64,000 nucleotides of DNA from Paenibacillus lignilyticus (lineage in GTDB: Bacteria; Bacillota; Bacilli; Paenibacillales; Paenibacillaceae). The stretch is taken from contig NZ_JAGKSP010000001.1 of the NCBI RefSeq assembly GCF_017942085.1, positions 1,116,001 through 1,180,000 on the forward strand, given 5' to 3'. Both the position numbers and the translations under genes were made by a program. Of the stretch, positions 35,012-44,759 are shown piece by piece; the first letter of the stretch is position 1; each line of letters opens with the position of its first letter. The notes under the pieces were generated by a model. That model ran no database searches and was not told the origin of the DNA. It worked only from the letters and a program-made list of their open reading frames with translations.

Positions 35012-36082
35012 TTAGGCATACCGCTTCGCTGACGTCATACGGACTTCTTTATCCAGGATCACATGATCCACGAATCCTTCATCCTCGATAACACTGTTGC
35101 TCATCACAATACTGTCGCGGATGACCGCACCTTTACGCACGTGAACCCCTTCAAACAAAATGCTGTTGATCACAGTGCCCTCAATGATACAGCCATTCGC
35201 AATAATCGAATTGCTTGCCCTTGAGCCTTCAACATACCTCGCAGGCGGCTCGTCATTCAGCTTCGTGAGGATGTTCCCCCGCTGAGCAAACAGTCCTTTT
35301 CGAATACCGGGACGCAGCAGCTGCATGCTGTTCTCATAATAACTGGCCAGCGTATTAACCACGCCTAAACAGCCTTCATGCACATAGCTTTGAATATGCA
35401 GTTCATCGACTCCGCCCATGATGGCATGCTCCACGAGATGATCTTGCCCTTGCGCCAGCGAGGTATCGACCAAATCAAGCAGCAGCTCCTTGCGCATGAT
35501 ATACATCTCCATAGAGATCAAATCATTGTCCGCTTCGTCCGCCATCTTCTCGATCGCGGTGATGCGGCCGCTTGTATCCGTTTTGACCTTCCTTGCTTTG
35601 CCGCCCAGCAGGTCACTCATCTGTTTGCAAATGATTGTAATATCCGCCCCGCTCGCCTGATGCTCAGCGAGTGCCGGCTTAAAATCCACGTTGCAAATCA
35701 TATAACCGCGTGTAATCACAACATATTCGCATGAATGATGCATAAAGTAATCCCGGTTTTGATAAAAATGGTACAGGTCGCCGCGTTTCGTTTCATGGGC
35801 ATGCTCCATAATGAACGGCGGAATAATGGATAACCCGCTATCCCGCTGCTGAAGATCCCAGTGTTGACCCGAGCCGAGATGATCCATCAAGTCGCGATAT
35901 TTCGTATGGGCGAATATGCCGACCTTCGTAATGCCGGAGTTGGCCATACTCGATAGTGCAAAATCGATCAGCCGATATTGGCCGCCGAAAGGAACAGACG
36001 CTAAGCAACGACTCGCCGTAAGAGACCCCATTTCATCCGGTTCATGGATGAGATTGATTATGCCGAGAATATTTGCTTGCAC
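35012..36082 (-). CDS. glgD: GlgD subunit of glucose-1-phosphate adenylyltransferase
   Basis: 356 residues. It resembles GlgC but has a weakened nucleotide loop ([26 protein letters not shown] instead of LAGGxGxRL), as is usual for GlgD, the non-catalytic or regulatory partner in Firmicutes. The C-terminal left-handed beta-helix (about 270-350) has hexapeptide-type repeats. It follows glgC with a 25-bp overlap, so it is coupled. With GlgC it forms the ADP-glucose pyrophosphorylase for glycogen synthesis. No glgA, glgB or glgP is in the window. Confidence 0.92.
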   Translation of the reverse strand: MQANILGIINLIHEPDEMGSLTASRCLASVPFGGQYRLIDFALSSMANSGITKVGIFAHTKYRDLMDHLGSGQHWDLQQRDSGLSIIPPFIMEHAHETKRGDLYHFYQNRDYFMHHSCEYVVITRGYMICNVDFKPALAEHQASGADITIICKQMSDLLGGKARKVKTDTSGRITAIEKMADEADNDLISMEMYIMRKELLLDLVDTSLAQGQDHLVEHAIMGGVDELHIQSYVHEGCLGVVNTLASYYENSMQLLRPGIRKGLFAQRGNILTKLNDEPPARYVEGSRASNSIIANGCIIEGTVINSILFEGVHVRKGAVIRDSIVMSNSVIEDEGFVDHVILDKEVRMTSAKRYA

Positions 36083-37221
36083 AGCTGCTCTACCTCCGAT
36101 ATAGATTGATTCACAACCGTTACCTCACTGAATTCCGGGCTTCCGATCGAAGCACCATCAGGGATAATCGTTCCCTCTGCCACGATCGCCTTATAGATGC
36201 TGGCGCCCTTGCCAATTCGCACGCCCGGCATAATGACCGAATTGTGGATTCGGCTGTCCGGCCCAACATGAACGTCACAGAAGAGCACGGAACCAACTAC
36301 GGTCCCTTCCACAATGCAGCCTTCCGTAACCAGCGAATTCGATATTTTCGCCCCAGCTGCCATGAACTGTGCCGGACGATTCGGCTGTACCGAATAAATC
36401 GGCCACTGATAATCGTTCAAATTAAGTGAAGGCGTCTTCGCTAACAGATCCATATTCGCTTCCCATAAGCTCTCAAGCGTGCCGACATCCTTCCAATACC
36501 CGTCAAACGTATAGGCGTCCATCTTCATTCCGTCATCGAGCATGGCCGGAATAACGTCTTTACCAAAATCATTACCCGAAAGTTCATTCGCTTCATCGCG
36601 AATCAAATATTGCTTCAGTGCCTGCCACGAGAATATATAAACGCCCATTGAAGCAAGATTGCTCGTAGGTACTTTCGGCTTCTCAACGAACGAAGTAATC
36701 GCCCCTGAATCGTCGACATGCATAATGCCGAAACGACTCGCCTCTTTCAGATCTACCCGAAGACAAGCGATGGTAACATCAGCTCCACGCTTCTCATGCT
36801 GCTCCAGCATCCGATTGTAATCCATTTTATAGATATGATCGCCTGAGATGACGAGCACAAATTCAGGCTCATACTGTTCGATAAATCCGATATTTTGATA
36901 GATTGCATTCGCCGTGCCTTTATACCATTTACCGCCTTTTTGTTTCATATAAGGAGGAAGAATAGACATGCCGCCATCGCGTCTGTCAAGCCCCCAAGGG
37001 CTGCCGTTGCCCAAATAACCATTCAATACAAGGGGCTGATACTGCGTCAGCACACCAACTGTGTCAATGCCTGAATGCACACAGTTGCTTAACGTGAAGT
37101 CAATGATTCTATACTTCCCTCCGAAATGAACTGCAGGCTTCGCCAATTCCTGTGTAAGTACGCCTAATCGCTTTCCTTCGCCTCCAGCAAGAAGCATAGC
37201 CACCATTCTTTTTTTGCTCAT
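36058..37221 (-). CDS. glgC: Glucose-1-phosphate adenylyltransferase, catalytic subunit GlgC
   Basis: 387 residues from the chosen ATG at 37221. It makes ADP-glucose from ATP and glucose-1-phosphate. [14 protein letters not shown] is the nucleotide loop, followed by [27 protein letters not shown] carries the metal Asp and VEKPK contacts glucose-1-phosphate. The C-terminal beta-helix has hexapeptide repeats. AGGAG lies about 12 nt before this ATG; TTG codons at 37227 and 37224 and an ATG at 37230 are alternatives, so the N-terminus is uncertain by three residues. Upstream is about 640 bp of AT-rich, gene-free DNA with three Spo0A boxes. Confidence 0.94.
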   Translation of the reverse strand: MSKKRMVAMLLAGGEGKRLGVLTQELAKPAVHFGGKYRIIDFTLSNCVHSGIDTVGVLTQYQPLVLNGYLGNGSPWGLDRRDGGMSILPPYMKQKGGKWYKGTANAIYQNIGFIEQYEPEFVLVISGDHIYKMDYNRMLEQHEKRGADVTIACLRVDLKEASRFGIMHVDDSGAITSFVEKPKVPTSNLASMGVYIFSWQALKQYLIRDEANELSGNDFGKDVIPAMLDDGMKMDAYTFDGYWKDVGTLESLWEANMDLLAKTPSLNLNDYQWPIYSVQPNRPAQFMAAGAKISNSLVTEGCIVEGTVVGSVLFCDVHVGPDSRIHNSVIMPGVRIGKGASIYKAIVAEGTIIPDGASIGSPEFSEVTVVNQSISEVEQLCKQIFSA

Positions 37222-37230
37222 CAACAACAT

Positions 37231-37805
37231 CTTCTCCTTCTCTAATCAAGCTTACGTACCACCGATAATGCCGCCACAGGGTTCAGAGTCAACAATAAAA
37301 TATATCCTTATTTACATATACAATTTTCCATATATTTGAAAATGAAAAATTGCATTAAAATCCAGCTTTAAATTATTAAACTAGGACTAATTGGTCATTT
37401 GATAGGTTCGAGAATTGCTCTCAATTCGTTATTCAGTATACCTTCCAGCCATAAAGTTTGAATCCTACTTCCAGCACATTCGTGCCCTACGATTCGACAG
37501 TGCCGCTTCGAAGAAATGTCGAACCGCAATAGCCCCATTCTTTCAATGGATAAAATAATTTATGTACGAATGCATTATTTATTCTTTTCTGTCCATTTTT
37601 TCACAGAACGTCCATAAAAATTGTTGTTTCTTTTTCTTCTACCATAAAACTGTCATTTTCCCGAAAATCCCTTCAAGCATGTACGTTGTCGAAAAGAATT
37701 TGCATGATCGCACTGCAATTTCGCTTGAATGTCCGGATGAAGCGTTGCCACTAATACCGCTCTCCTTTTAACGACGCTTTCCGGACGATTTGTCGTAAAT
37801 TTTCA
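37231..37805. promoter_or_regulatory. Gene-free AT-rich region upstream of glgC with three Spo0A boxes
   Basis: TGTCGAA occurs at 37517-37523 and 37687-37693, and inverted at 37493-37499. The first two form an inverted pair with 17 bp between them. A possible sigma-A promoter for glgC (minus strand TTGACT, 17-nt spacer, ATTATC) lies near 37263-37292. No supported gene was found; a 69-codon plus-strand frame here lacks a ribosome site. Confidence 0.45.
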
Positions 37806-37810
37806 TAGAA

Positions 37811-37858
37811 AAAGAAGCAACCTTAGTCCTATTGATAATGGACCAAAATTGCTTCTTA
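37811..37858 (-). terminator. Terminator of the ecsAB-like operon
   Basis: AAGAAGCAA pairs with TTGCTTCTT, with an inner GTCC/GGAC stem and A/T runs on both sides. It lies 8 bp after the permease stop. Confidence 0.7.
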
Positions 37859-37865
37859 TGTTGAA

Positions 37866-39104
37866 CTAATCTTCATCCGGATCAAACACGAGCTTGCGCT
37901 TCACTCTACCCGGCCTCAGCGCCAGTACATAGAGCAGCGACAACACAAGTGCGGTTACCGCCTGTACCGTGAACCCGGGCAGCAGCAGTATCTGCGGAAG
38001 CCAGATAATAATGGCGCACAGAAGCGCAGCCAGACGATCGACGCGCACAACCGCATCATGGCGAGTCTGCTCCGGCAGCGGATAGACATGCCGCCAGACC
38101 GAATGCCGGTGCGCCTGCGTGAGCGCGCTCAATTGAACGCCGCTCAGCCAGACGAACAGAACACAGACACCGGCCGACCCCCAGCCTGACCACAGGCCGG
38201 AATAGGCAGATAACATCCCCGTAAACACACCGAGTCCCGTTAAACGCAGCAATATGCCGCCAAGTTCGGTACGTATCAGTGTATAGGAATACAGATAGAC
38301 AAATGCATTTTCCCTCCGGTACCGTATCCGCCCGGCAATCCACGATGCATAAGGACGCGACTTGACCGCAGCCGATTCAGTGGGTACATCCGTGAATGCC
38401 CCGAAGAAAACATCATACCTGCGCCGCGTGCGTTTCTCTTCTTCAATAAGCAGCAGCCACGGAATCGGATAACGCGGCATACGCAGGTAAAGCAGCCCGA
38501 AGAGGAAACAAACAACAGCGAGATAAATCGCCGTCTTCCATATCTCGGTATGCAGCAGCGCCGCGACGCCTACCGCAGTTGCGGACCAGCGGAGAAGCCG
38601 AATGCTGCGCCTGCTTCCTGCATGGACAAGCTGGCGCTCGCGCCAAGCTGCCCCCATGTGCAGCAGCTTTAACAGCAGCGCCGCAGCTACGATTACTATG
38701 CTGCTTGTCTGACCATGCGCCGCAATGTAAAGCGGTATATAGATGCCGCAGATCAACAGAACCGCAGCCAGGATGCCCATGCCATTATAACGAAAGGACC
38801 GTCGCAGATAAGACGGCAGCTGCGCTTCACGCGGCACCAGAAATACCACATCTGCCTCGCGCAGCCATGTCCGCAGCGGACTCCAGCAAATGAACGGCGT
38901 CAGCACGGCTGCGCCAACAAGCGTGATCGGGAAGGTGGCCGGCATATTCCGCAGCAGCATCCCGTATCCGGCTAAACCGGCCAGCAGCAGCATGATCGTT
39001 ACACCCGGCAGTCCGCTCTGAACAATATAGCGAAAATAAGGCAGTGCTCCTCGCCAGAATGTACTTGAACGCGTACGCCATAAGGAATCAACCGATCGCT
39101 CCAT
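37866..39104 (-). CDS. EcsB-type ABC transporter permease
   Basis: 412 residues with about ten predicted membrane helices. Two cytoplasmic segments are rich in Arg (LREADVVFLVPREAQLPSYLRRSF and IEEEKRTRRRYDVFFGAFTDVP), as in EcsB. In B. subtilis EcsAB affects protein secretion, intramembrane proteolysis and competence; its cargo is unclear. The ATG at 39104 follows GGAGG and overlaps the ATPase gene by 17 bp. The stop is followed directly by a terminator. A third EcsC-like gene is not present. Confidence 0.85.
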   Translation of the reverse strand: MERSVDSLWRTRSSTFWRGALPYFRYIVQSGLPGVTIMLLLAGLAGYGMLLRNMPATFPITLVGAAVLTPFICWSPLRTWLREADVVFLVPREAQLPSYLRRSFRYNGMGILAAVLLICGIYIPLYIAAHGQTSSIVIVAAALLLKLLHMGAAWRERQLVHAGSRRSIRLLRWSATAVGVAALLHTEIWKTAIYLAVVCFLFGLLYLRMPRYPIPWLLLIEEEKRTRRRYDVFFGAFTDVPTESAAVKSRPYASWIAGRIRYRRENAFVYLYSYTLIRTELGGILLRLTGLGVFTGMLSAYSGLWSGWGSAGVCVLFVWLSGVQLSALTQAHRHSVWRHVYPLPEQTRHDAVVRVDRLAALLCAIIIWLPQILLLPGFTVQAVTALVLSLLYVLALRPGRVKRKLVFDPDED

Positions 39105-39858
39105 TAGACCCTCCACCTGCCACGAGCCGGTAGAAGGCTTCTTCCAGCGAACCGGCTCTGCTCTCACGCGGCATCCCGGCTGCTTCGCACACATCCTGCA
39201 GCGTGCCTTGCGCAACAACAGCGCCTTGATGCAGCACGATAAACCGGCTGCAATACGATTCTACCGTCGATAAGATATGGGAGCTCATAAACACGGAGGA
39301 GCCCTCTTTCGTTACCTCGACCAGTTTATCCAGCAGGGAACGAATGCCGAGCGGATCGAGGCCTAGGAACGGCTCATCAATGACATACAGCGTGGGCCTG
39401 GCAAGCAGCGCATTCATGATCATGACCTTTTGCCGCATTCCTTTGGACAAGTGGGCCGCGAAAGCGCTTCGCTTCGGCGTCATATAGAACTCATCGAGCA
39501 AACTCTCCGTCCGCTGCCTATATAAGGTTTCGTCCACATTGTAGGCCATGCCCGTCAATGCCAAATGCTCCTCAACCGTCAGCTCATCGAAGAGCAGCGG
39601 CGATTCCGGCACATAGGCCAGCGAGCTGCGATACGCTTCCGAATTCTCAGCCAGCGTATGTCCGCTAATGCGAATCTCCCCGCTATGCGGCTGCATTAGC
39701 CCGAGAATATGCTTGATGGCCGTACTTTTGCCCGCACCGTTCAGTCCGATAAGTCCAACCATTTCACCCGCTCCAACTTCAAAAGACAAGTCGTGCAGCA
39801 CCGGCCGGCGGGGGCTGTATCCGCCTGTTAACCCTTTTACCTCTAAGACTGGCTTCAT
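39088..39858 (-). CDS. EcsA-type ABC transporter ATP-binding protein
   Basis: 256 residues. Walker A is GLNGAGKS, the signature is HLSKGMRQK, Walker B is LYVIDEP and the switch His is in SSHIL. LLFDELTVEEHL and the short C-terminal extension fit the EcsA/ABC-2 family. It energises the adjacent EcsB-like permease. The start is the ATG at 39858 with GAGGTG 6 nt upstream; that ribosome site contains an in-frame GTG which I did not use. Confidence 0.9.
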   Translation of the reverse strand: MKPVLEVKGLTGGYSPRRPVLHDLSFEVGAGEMVGLIGLNGAGKSTAIKHILGLMQPHSGEIRISGHTLAENSEAYRSSLAYVPESPLLFDELTVEEHLALTGMAYNVDETLYRQRTESLLDEFYMTPKRSAFAAHLSKGMRQKVMIMNALLARPTLYVIDEPFLGLDPLGIRSLLDKLVEVTKEGSSVFMSSHILSTVESYCSRFIVLHQGAVVAQGTLQDVCEAAGMPRESRAGSLEEAFYRLVAGGGSNGAIG

Positions 39859-39922
39859 CGCAATCACCTCTACATTCTCACCCTGATACTACCAAATTTT
39901 CGGCGAAATGAAAAATCGCAAG

Positions 39923-39964
39923 CAAAAAGGCCCCATGCCTGCAGCAATGCAGGACATGGGGCCC
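39923..39964 (-). terminator. Terminator of the SLH gene
   Basis: A perfect long stem, GGCCCCATG with CATGGGGCC and inner CCTGCA/TGCAGG, followed on the minus strand by TTTTT. Confidence 0.9.
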
Positions 39965-39980
39965 TCTAAGTGCTCGAATA

Positions 39981-41189
39981 TTATAGTACTTTGATGGAAT
40001 AAACGAGGTTATTAAGGACGGTCAGTTCAACCGCATGACCGGCTACCAGCAATGCTGCGTTGCCAACGATCGCTACGTCAGGAGACGTGTTAAACACATA
40101 CGCTTGTGTAGTGCCGTTCTCTGTGCGCGTGATCGAAATCGTTGCGATTTTACCTTGCGCATTCAAGGAATAGGAGTTGAACAAGCCAACTTGAGTTGTA
40201 ACGGCAGGCTGCTCGGAAGCCAGCTTCGTCACTTCGATGAACACGACTTTGTTTTGGTACGTACGAACAAGAACTTCGTCGCCGGCTTTCAGTGCCGATA
40301 CCGCAACCTTCACGTTATTACGGAAAATGAAGACGTTCGGGTCAAGCGCAAGTGCCACTTCGGTGTTGTTTGGTTTCACAACTACGATTGCATTGCTTGC
40401 AGGATCCGCTTTCAGCTTACCTGTGATGGCTTGTGCGTCTTGATCCGGAAGCTGATCATCCGTACGGTCAAGCAGGGCAGCAAGCTCTGCGCGTGTTACC
40501 GGTTGGTTTGGACGGAAAGTGTTATCCTCGTAACCAGTGATAAGACCTTTCTCGATGGCTACTTGAACATAACCAACGGAACCTGCAGGAATTTTATTCT
40601 CGTCGCGGAAGTTAAGCTCAGAGTTTACTTTCGCTTTCGCTTCTGCTTCCAGGCCCAATGCTTTCACAAGCAATGTTGCCGCGAACAAACGAGTTGCCGG
40701 CTTGTCCGGTTGAATCGAATCGTCTGTCTCGCTGAACAAGTCTTTCTCAAGCGCTACAGCCACGTATCCAACAGCCCATGGGTATTTTTTGGCCAGCAAG
40801 TCTGCGTCTTTGAAGTTCAGCTTCGTGCTCATCTCAGCTTGCGATTCCGCTTGCTCTTTCAAGCCCATCAAACGAACAGCCGCTACGATGGATTCGATGC
40901 GCGTAATCTTCTGCTGAGGCTTGAACGTGCCGTCATCATAGCCGTTGAACACGCCTTTGGATGCCAGACGGATAATGTACTCAAGCGCCCATTTCAGCTC
41001 TTTCTCATCCTTGAACTGAAGGTTAATGCCGTGTTTATCGTTCTTCTTATTTCCGTTGCTGCTTTGATGATTGCCTTTATCGTCATGTCCTTTGTCGTTA
41101 CCGTTAGCAAAAGCGCTGCCTGCGCCACCTGCCAGGGTTAGTAACGCCACTGATGTAATTGCCGCCTTTTTCAAAATGGCTTTTTTCAT
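39981..41189 (-). CDS. Secreted S-layer-homology (SLH) domain protein
   Basis: 402 residues. The signal peptide (1-28) ends in SAFA. A short His/Lys/Asn/Gly-rich linker (29-55) precedes three SLH domains (about 60-255), each with the FKDxxxxxWAxxYI/VxxAxxKGxFxGYxDGTFxPxxxxTR pattern: GYDDGTFKPQQKITR, a diverged middle one, and GYEDNTFRPNQPVTR. SLH domains bind pyruvylated cell-wall polymer. The C-terminal 145 residues are two beta-rich segments of unknown function. GAGGAG precedes the ATG. It is a single-gene unit. It may be an S-layer accessory protein. Confidence 0.92.
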   Translation of the reverse strand: MKKAILKKAAITSVALLTLAGGAGSAFANGNDKGHDDKGNHQSSNGNKKNDKHGINLQFKDEKELKWALEYIIRLASKGVFNGYDDGTFKPQQKITRIESIVAAVRLMGLKEQAESQAEMSTKLNFKDADLLAKKYPWAVGYVAVALEKDLFSETDDSIQPDKPATRLFAATLLVKALGLEAEAKAKVNSELNFRDENKIPAGSVGYVQVAIEKGLITGYEDNTFRPNQPVTRAELAALLDRTDDQLPDQDAQAITGKLKADPASNAIVVVKPNNTEVALALDPNVFIFRNNVKVAVSALKAGDEVLVRTYQNKVVFIEVTKLASEQPAVTTQVGLFNSYSLNAQGKIATISITRTENGTTQAYVFNTSPDVAIVGNAALLVAGHAVELTVLNNLVYSIKVL

Positions 41190-41341
41190 GGTGCTGCCAC
41201 TCTCCTCGCGAATGCGGTCCGTGCCGCTTTTTTACTTTCGCTCATATCGTTCGGGGAGTGGCACGACATTTAAGGGGGTCATGGTCAAAATAAAGTTCGT
41301 CCGTTCGTCAAAAACCGAGGTTTGACGCGGAAAAATCAGTC

Positions 41342-42181
41342 TTATTTTTCTTCGGAAGCCGAGTAAGCCAATGGGAAATATTGATTGTCGTACAGGTCGC
41401 CTTCCTTCGGACGCGGGCCGAGCAGACGAATGTTATCGACGTTCTGGATTTTCTTATACGCCGTGCCTTGCGGGATATAATGGGCAACGATGCTAAGGCG
41501 CGGATCGTTGGAATAATTTTGTCTCGATCCGTGGATCGTATACGAATGGTGGAAGCTGACTTGGCCGGCTTTCAGAATAAGCGGCTCTTCGCGCCATGGC
41601 TTCTCATCGACTTCCATTTGTTTCTTCACTGCTTCCAGTTCCGTGTTGAAGAAGCCGTCGGAATTCAGCAGTCCCCATTTGTGAGAACCCGGGATAACTT
41701 GCATGCAGCCGTTGGTGAGATCCGTATCCTGCAGCGCAATCCACGCCGTTACCAGGTTTGTCGTATTGGTGCATTGCCAGTACACATAATCCTGATGCCA
41801 GCCTACATTACCCACGGATGTTTCTTGGCCTTTTCCCGTACCCGGCTTGTAGATCGCTTGGTCATACCAGACGCGGACTTCGTCCGTATTCATCAAGTTT
41901 GCCGCCAATTTGCCGAGTTTACGAGCGGTTACCGTTTTGTATACCTCGTCGTTGATCCACCAAGCATTGTCGATCTTGCGCAGACGGGTCGGATTGTCAC
42001 TCGGGAACCATTCCGTAAGCGGGAATGCGTCACCGTCGAAATCTTGATTCCAAATGCGATCATGCGCTTTGCGCAGCGCTTCTACCTCTTCCGCATCAAA
42101 GACAACCGGACTGATCCAGTAGCCGTTTTCCTCATAAAATTGTTGATCCAGCTTCGCTTGCTCCGCAGTGATTGGTTTCAT
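41342..42181 (-). CDS. Phytanoyl-CoA dioxygenase (PhyH)-family oxygenase
   Basis: 279 residues. These enzymes use Fe(II) and 2-oxoglutarate to hydroxylate small molecules. The iron ligands are visible: His and Asp in GWHQDYVYW and the distal His in YTIHGSRQNYS, with the Arg of DPRLSIVAHY for 2-oxoglutarate. The substrate is unknown. The ATG at 42181 follows AAAGGGG by about 12 nt; the frame is open well upstream, but that would run into the divergent regulator. An AraC regulator is divergent 130 bp away and likely controls it. Confidence 0.88.
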   Translation of the reverse strand: MKPITAEQAKLDQQFYEENGYWISPVVFDAEEVEALRKAHDRIWNQDFDGDAFPLTEWFPSDNPTRLRKIDNAWWINDEVYKTVTARKLGKLAANLMNTDEVRVWYDQAIYKPGTGKGQETSVGNVGWHQDYVYWQCTNTTNLVTAWIALQDTDLTNGCMQVIPGSHKWGLLNSDGFFNTELEAVKKQMEVDEKPWREEPLILKAGQVSFHHSYTIHGSRQNYSNDPRLSIVAHYIPQGTAYKKIQNVDNIRLLGPRPKEGDLYDNQYFPLAYSASEEK

Positions 42182-42256
42182 TGCTATCGCCGTCCCCTTT
42201 ACTTCATCAATTTGTATATCCATACCTAGAATATACAGTCGGAAACTCGTTATGTA

Positions 42257-42285
42257 TTGTATGTCTACTTCTCCATTTGTATAAT
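42257..42285 (+). promoter_or_regulatory. Sigma-A promoter of the AraC regulator
   Basis: TTGTAT (42257-42262), a 17-nt spacer and TATAAT (42280-42285). The leader to the ribosome site is only about 10 nt. Confidence 0.65.
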
Positions 42286-42310
42286 TGTAAGATGAATTGG
42301 AGGGGGTAGC

Positions 42311-43162
42311 ATGCATGCCGACAATCAGCCTCGCATCGGTGTGGAGGCGCTGATCAAGCTGGTCGATCAGAACTGGAGCCATATTCGCATCCATTCCTGC
42401 GGGTTCTGGGAGAACTTAGGCTGGGATGGCCCCGGCCGATGGTTCGAGCTCAATTACTTGACCGGCGGGAGCCAGCTTGTCATTCAAGACGGCCAGCCCG
42501 TTCAATTGAAGCAAAGCGACCTGCTTGCCGTACAAGACACGCTTCGGAACAGCTCCTGCACAGGCGGGCAGTTTCGGCTTTATTATATCGGTTTCTACTC
42601 GGACAAAGCGGAGATCAATACGGCTTTCCGCGAGTCGTTCGCCAAACTCAAGCTGGACACTCGGCCGATGGCGATTCAAGGATTGCAGCAGGATTATCAG
42701 GCGATCATGGCCGATCTGAACTTAGGACGGCAGGATTCGGTCCTTGTGAAGCAGCATTTCCTGCATCTGCTCGTGCGGATTTATCACGGTGCGGCCCAAA
42801 CCTCGCAGAGCGCGCATCGCAAACTCATTCATGCGGTCATGAATGACTTGCATGAACGAGTCGGGAATACAGGCGAACGCCTGCTGCTAAGCGAAATTGC
42901 AGCGCGATACTCGCTGAACGAGCGCTACCTCAATCAGCTGTTCAAGCAAGAGACCGGCGTCACGATCGGCATCTATATGAATGCGATCCGCCTCGAGCAA
43001 GCCAAGCGGCTGCTCGAAACGACTTCGATGCCGATCACGGCCATCGCGCACGCCGCGGGATTCTACGACGGCGCGCATTTCAGCCGCACGTTCAAAGGCA
43101 AGGAAGGCGTCTCGCCGCAAGAATACCGGGCGATGCAGCGACGGAATACATCATTGGATTAG
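42311..43162 (+). CDS. AraC-family transcriptional regulator
   Basis: 283 residues: an N-terminal cupin-like sensor (about 1-150) and a C-terminal double helix-turn-helix (about 180-275; LSEIAARYSLNERYLNQLFKQETG and ITAIAHAAGFYDGAHFSRTFKGKEGVSPQEYR). GGAGGGGG lies just before the ATG. It is divergent from the PhyH-family oxygenase gene and is its likely activator. The inducer is unknown. Confidence 0.9.
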   Translation: MHADNQPRIGVEALIKLVDQNWSHIRIHSCGFWENLGWDGPGRWFELNYLTGGSQLVIQDGQPVQLKQSDLLAVQDTLRNSSCTGGQFRLYYIGFYSDKAEINTAFRESFAKLKLDTRPMAIQGLQQDYQAIMADLNLGRQDSVLVKQHFLHLLVRIYHGAAQTSQSAHRKLIHAVMNDLHERVGNTGERLLLSEIAARYSLNERYLNQLFKQETGVTIGIYMNAIRLEQAKRLLETTSMPITAIAHAAGFYDGAHFSRTFKGKEGVSPQEYRAMQRRNTSLD

Positions 43163-43227
43163 TCCGGCCTCCGCCGCGGACTCACCATGGCCAATATTGC
43201 CTCGTGTTCTCAATATCCTGCAATATA

Positions 43228-43401
43228 TGCAACATTCTCCAATGTTAAATGGTACCCTACACGATAATGTTGCACGAATGGCAACATTATCGGCCAAACT
43301 AACCGTTTAAAGCTCCTAACACAATCGAATGTTGCATATTGCGCAACATAATCCGCTTCAACTCCCGTTTTCGGACCAAATGCTGCATGTTATGCAGCAT
43401 T
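43228..43401. repeat. Cluster of hairpins in the ATGTTGCA/TGCAACAT family
   Basis: Three hairpins lie in the 519-bp gene-free gap 43163-43681: CGATAATGTTGC with GCAACATTATCG (12 bp, 43262-43292), ATGTTGC with GCAACAT (43329-43349), and AATGCTGCAT-GTT-ATGCAGCATT (43379-43401). An unpaired TGCAACATT lies at 43228-43236. The rest of the gap has no gene; it ends in the promoter region of the desaturase. Confidence 0.7.
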
Positions 43402-43681
43402 CCTTTTCCCCAGCTCCCCCCGACACTATTGCTGTGGCCAAATTCCCCCTCCCTCACATCAACCGCCTCATTTCACAGTCACGCCTTACCTTCGTCACCC
43501 TACACACAGCCGACCACACTTCTAACTCCCATACATGTGACAACCCTTACTAAACATCGTCCCCGCCCCGGGTCGTGGTGAATAATGGACCTGCGGCGGA
43601 TTCCCCGAGAATCGTTACGTAATAAGATTAGGGCCAGGAACGCTTTACCACCGCTCACCGCAACCTAGGAGGCAGCAAATA

Positions 43682-44680
43682 ATGAACAACGTCAAAATCT
43701 CACAATTGAAACAATCGATCGCGCCATACGAGAAACCTCATGCTAAATCGAGCTTTATTCAGCTTGCCAATACTATTGGTCCGCTTCTTCTCCTTTGGTA
43801 CGCAGCCTATGTGAGCCTTTCTATATCCTACTGGATCGCTCTTCCGCTGACATTTGTCGCTGCCGGATTTCTAGTCCGAACGTTCATTATTTTTCACGAT
43901 TGCTGCCATCAATCTTTCTTTAAAAACCGAAAAGCCAACGATATTCTCGGCACCGTCTTAGGCGTGATGACCTTGTTTCCTTACCATCAATGGAAGCAAA
44001 GCCACTCCATTCATCATGCCACGAGCGGAAACTTGGATAAGCGAGGAACCGGCGATATGTGGGTACTCACTGTAAACGAATATAACGCCGCTCCGCTGCG
44101 AACAAAACTGGCCTACCGCGCTTACAGGCATCCCTTCGTAACGTTCGTTATCGGGCCGATCTTCGTTTTCCTCTTTACATACAGATTCAACCGCAAAGGC
44201 GCTAAACGCAAGGAACGCATGAACACGTATTTGACTAATGCTTCCGTAATTGCTCTATACGCGTTACTGACGTGGGCGGTTGGGTGGCAAGCATTCGTCA
44301 TGATTCAAGGTCCCGTATTTCTCGTATCCGGCTTGCTCGGCGTATGGCTGTTCTATGTTCAACATCAATTCGAGCATTCTTATTTCGAAAACGACGTGGA
44401 GTGGAACTTTGTCCAAGCTGCTGTCGAAGGAAGCTCCTATTACAAACTGCCGAAGCTGTTACAATGGATGACGGGCAACATCGGGTTCCATCACGTTCAC
44501 CATCTAAGTCCGAAAGTGCCGAACTATTACCTGGAGAAAGCCCATCAAGCCTCTCCTCCCTTGCAAAAGGCGACAACGATTACGATTGGATCAAGTTTGA
44601 AGTCGCTTCGATTCCACTTGTGGGACGAAAACAGCAAATCGTTTGTAAGCTTCCGCGATCTGCAGCGTTTGTCCAGCTAA
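43682..44680 (+). CDS. Membrane fatty acid desaturase
   Basis: 332 residues with at least four membrane helices. The three His boxes that bind the di-iron centre are HDCCH (near 72), HSIHH (near 107) and HHVHH (near 275), in the right order and spacing for acyl-lipid desaturases such as B. subtilis Des. It introduces double bonds into membrane phospholipid acyl chains, usually on cold shock. AGGAGG lies 9 nt before the ATG. No DesK/DesR-type pair is adjacent. A bidirectional terminator follows. Confidence 0.92.
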   Translation: MNNVKISQLKQSIAPYEKPHAKSSFIQLANTIGPLLLLWYAAYVSLSISYWIALPLTFVAAGFLVRTFIIFHDCCHQSFFKNRKANDILGTVLGVMTLFPYHQWKQSHSIHHATSGNLDKRGTGDMWVLTVNEYNAAPLRTKLAYRAYRHPFVTFVIGPIFVFLFTYRFNRKGAKRKERMNTYLTNASVIALYALLTWAVGWQAFVMIQGPVFLVSGLLGVWLFYVQHQFEHSYFENDVEWNFVQAAVEGSSYYKLPKLLQWMTGNIGFHHVHHLSPKVPNYYLEKAHQASPPLQKATTITIGSSLKSLRFHLWDENSKSFVSFRDLQRLSS

Positions 44681-44701
44681 TCCGATTCCCCTTGCGCACA
44701 C

Positions 44702-44753
44702 AAAAAAAGGCCGTCTCAACAGTAGCGCAATCCTACTGAAGAGACGGCCTTCC
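44702..44753. terminator. Bidirectional terminator
   Basis: AAGGCCGTCTC pairs with GAGACGGCCTT, with an inner AGTAG/CTACT stem and an A run on the left. Confidence 0.85.
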
Positions 44754-44759
44754 TTCAAC

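Noticed and set aside
37562..37771. A 69-codon plus-strand frame upstream of glgC
   Set aside because: No ribosome site, low-complexity Phe/Tyr/Cys content from AT-rich DNA, and it runs through a Spo0A box.
40035..41141. A 368-codon frame antisense to the SLH gene
   Set aside because: A shadow of the SLH gene; Cys/Arg/Phe-rich with no recognisable domain or ribosome site.
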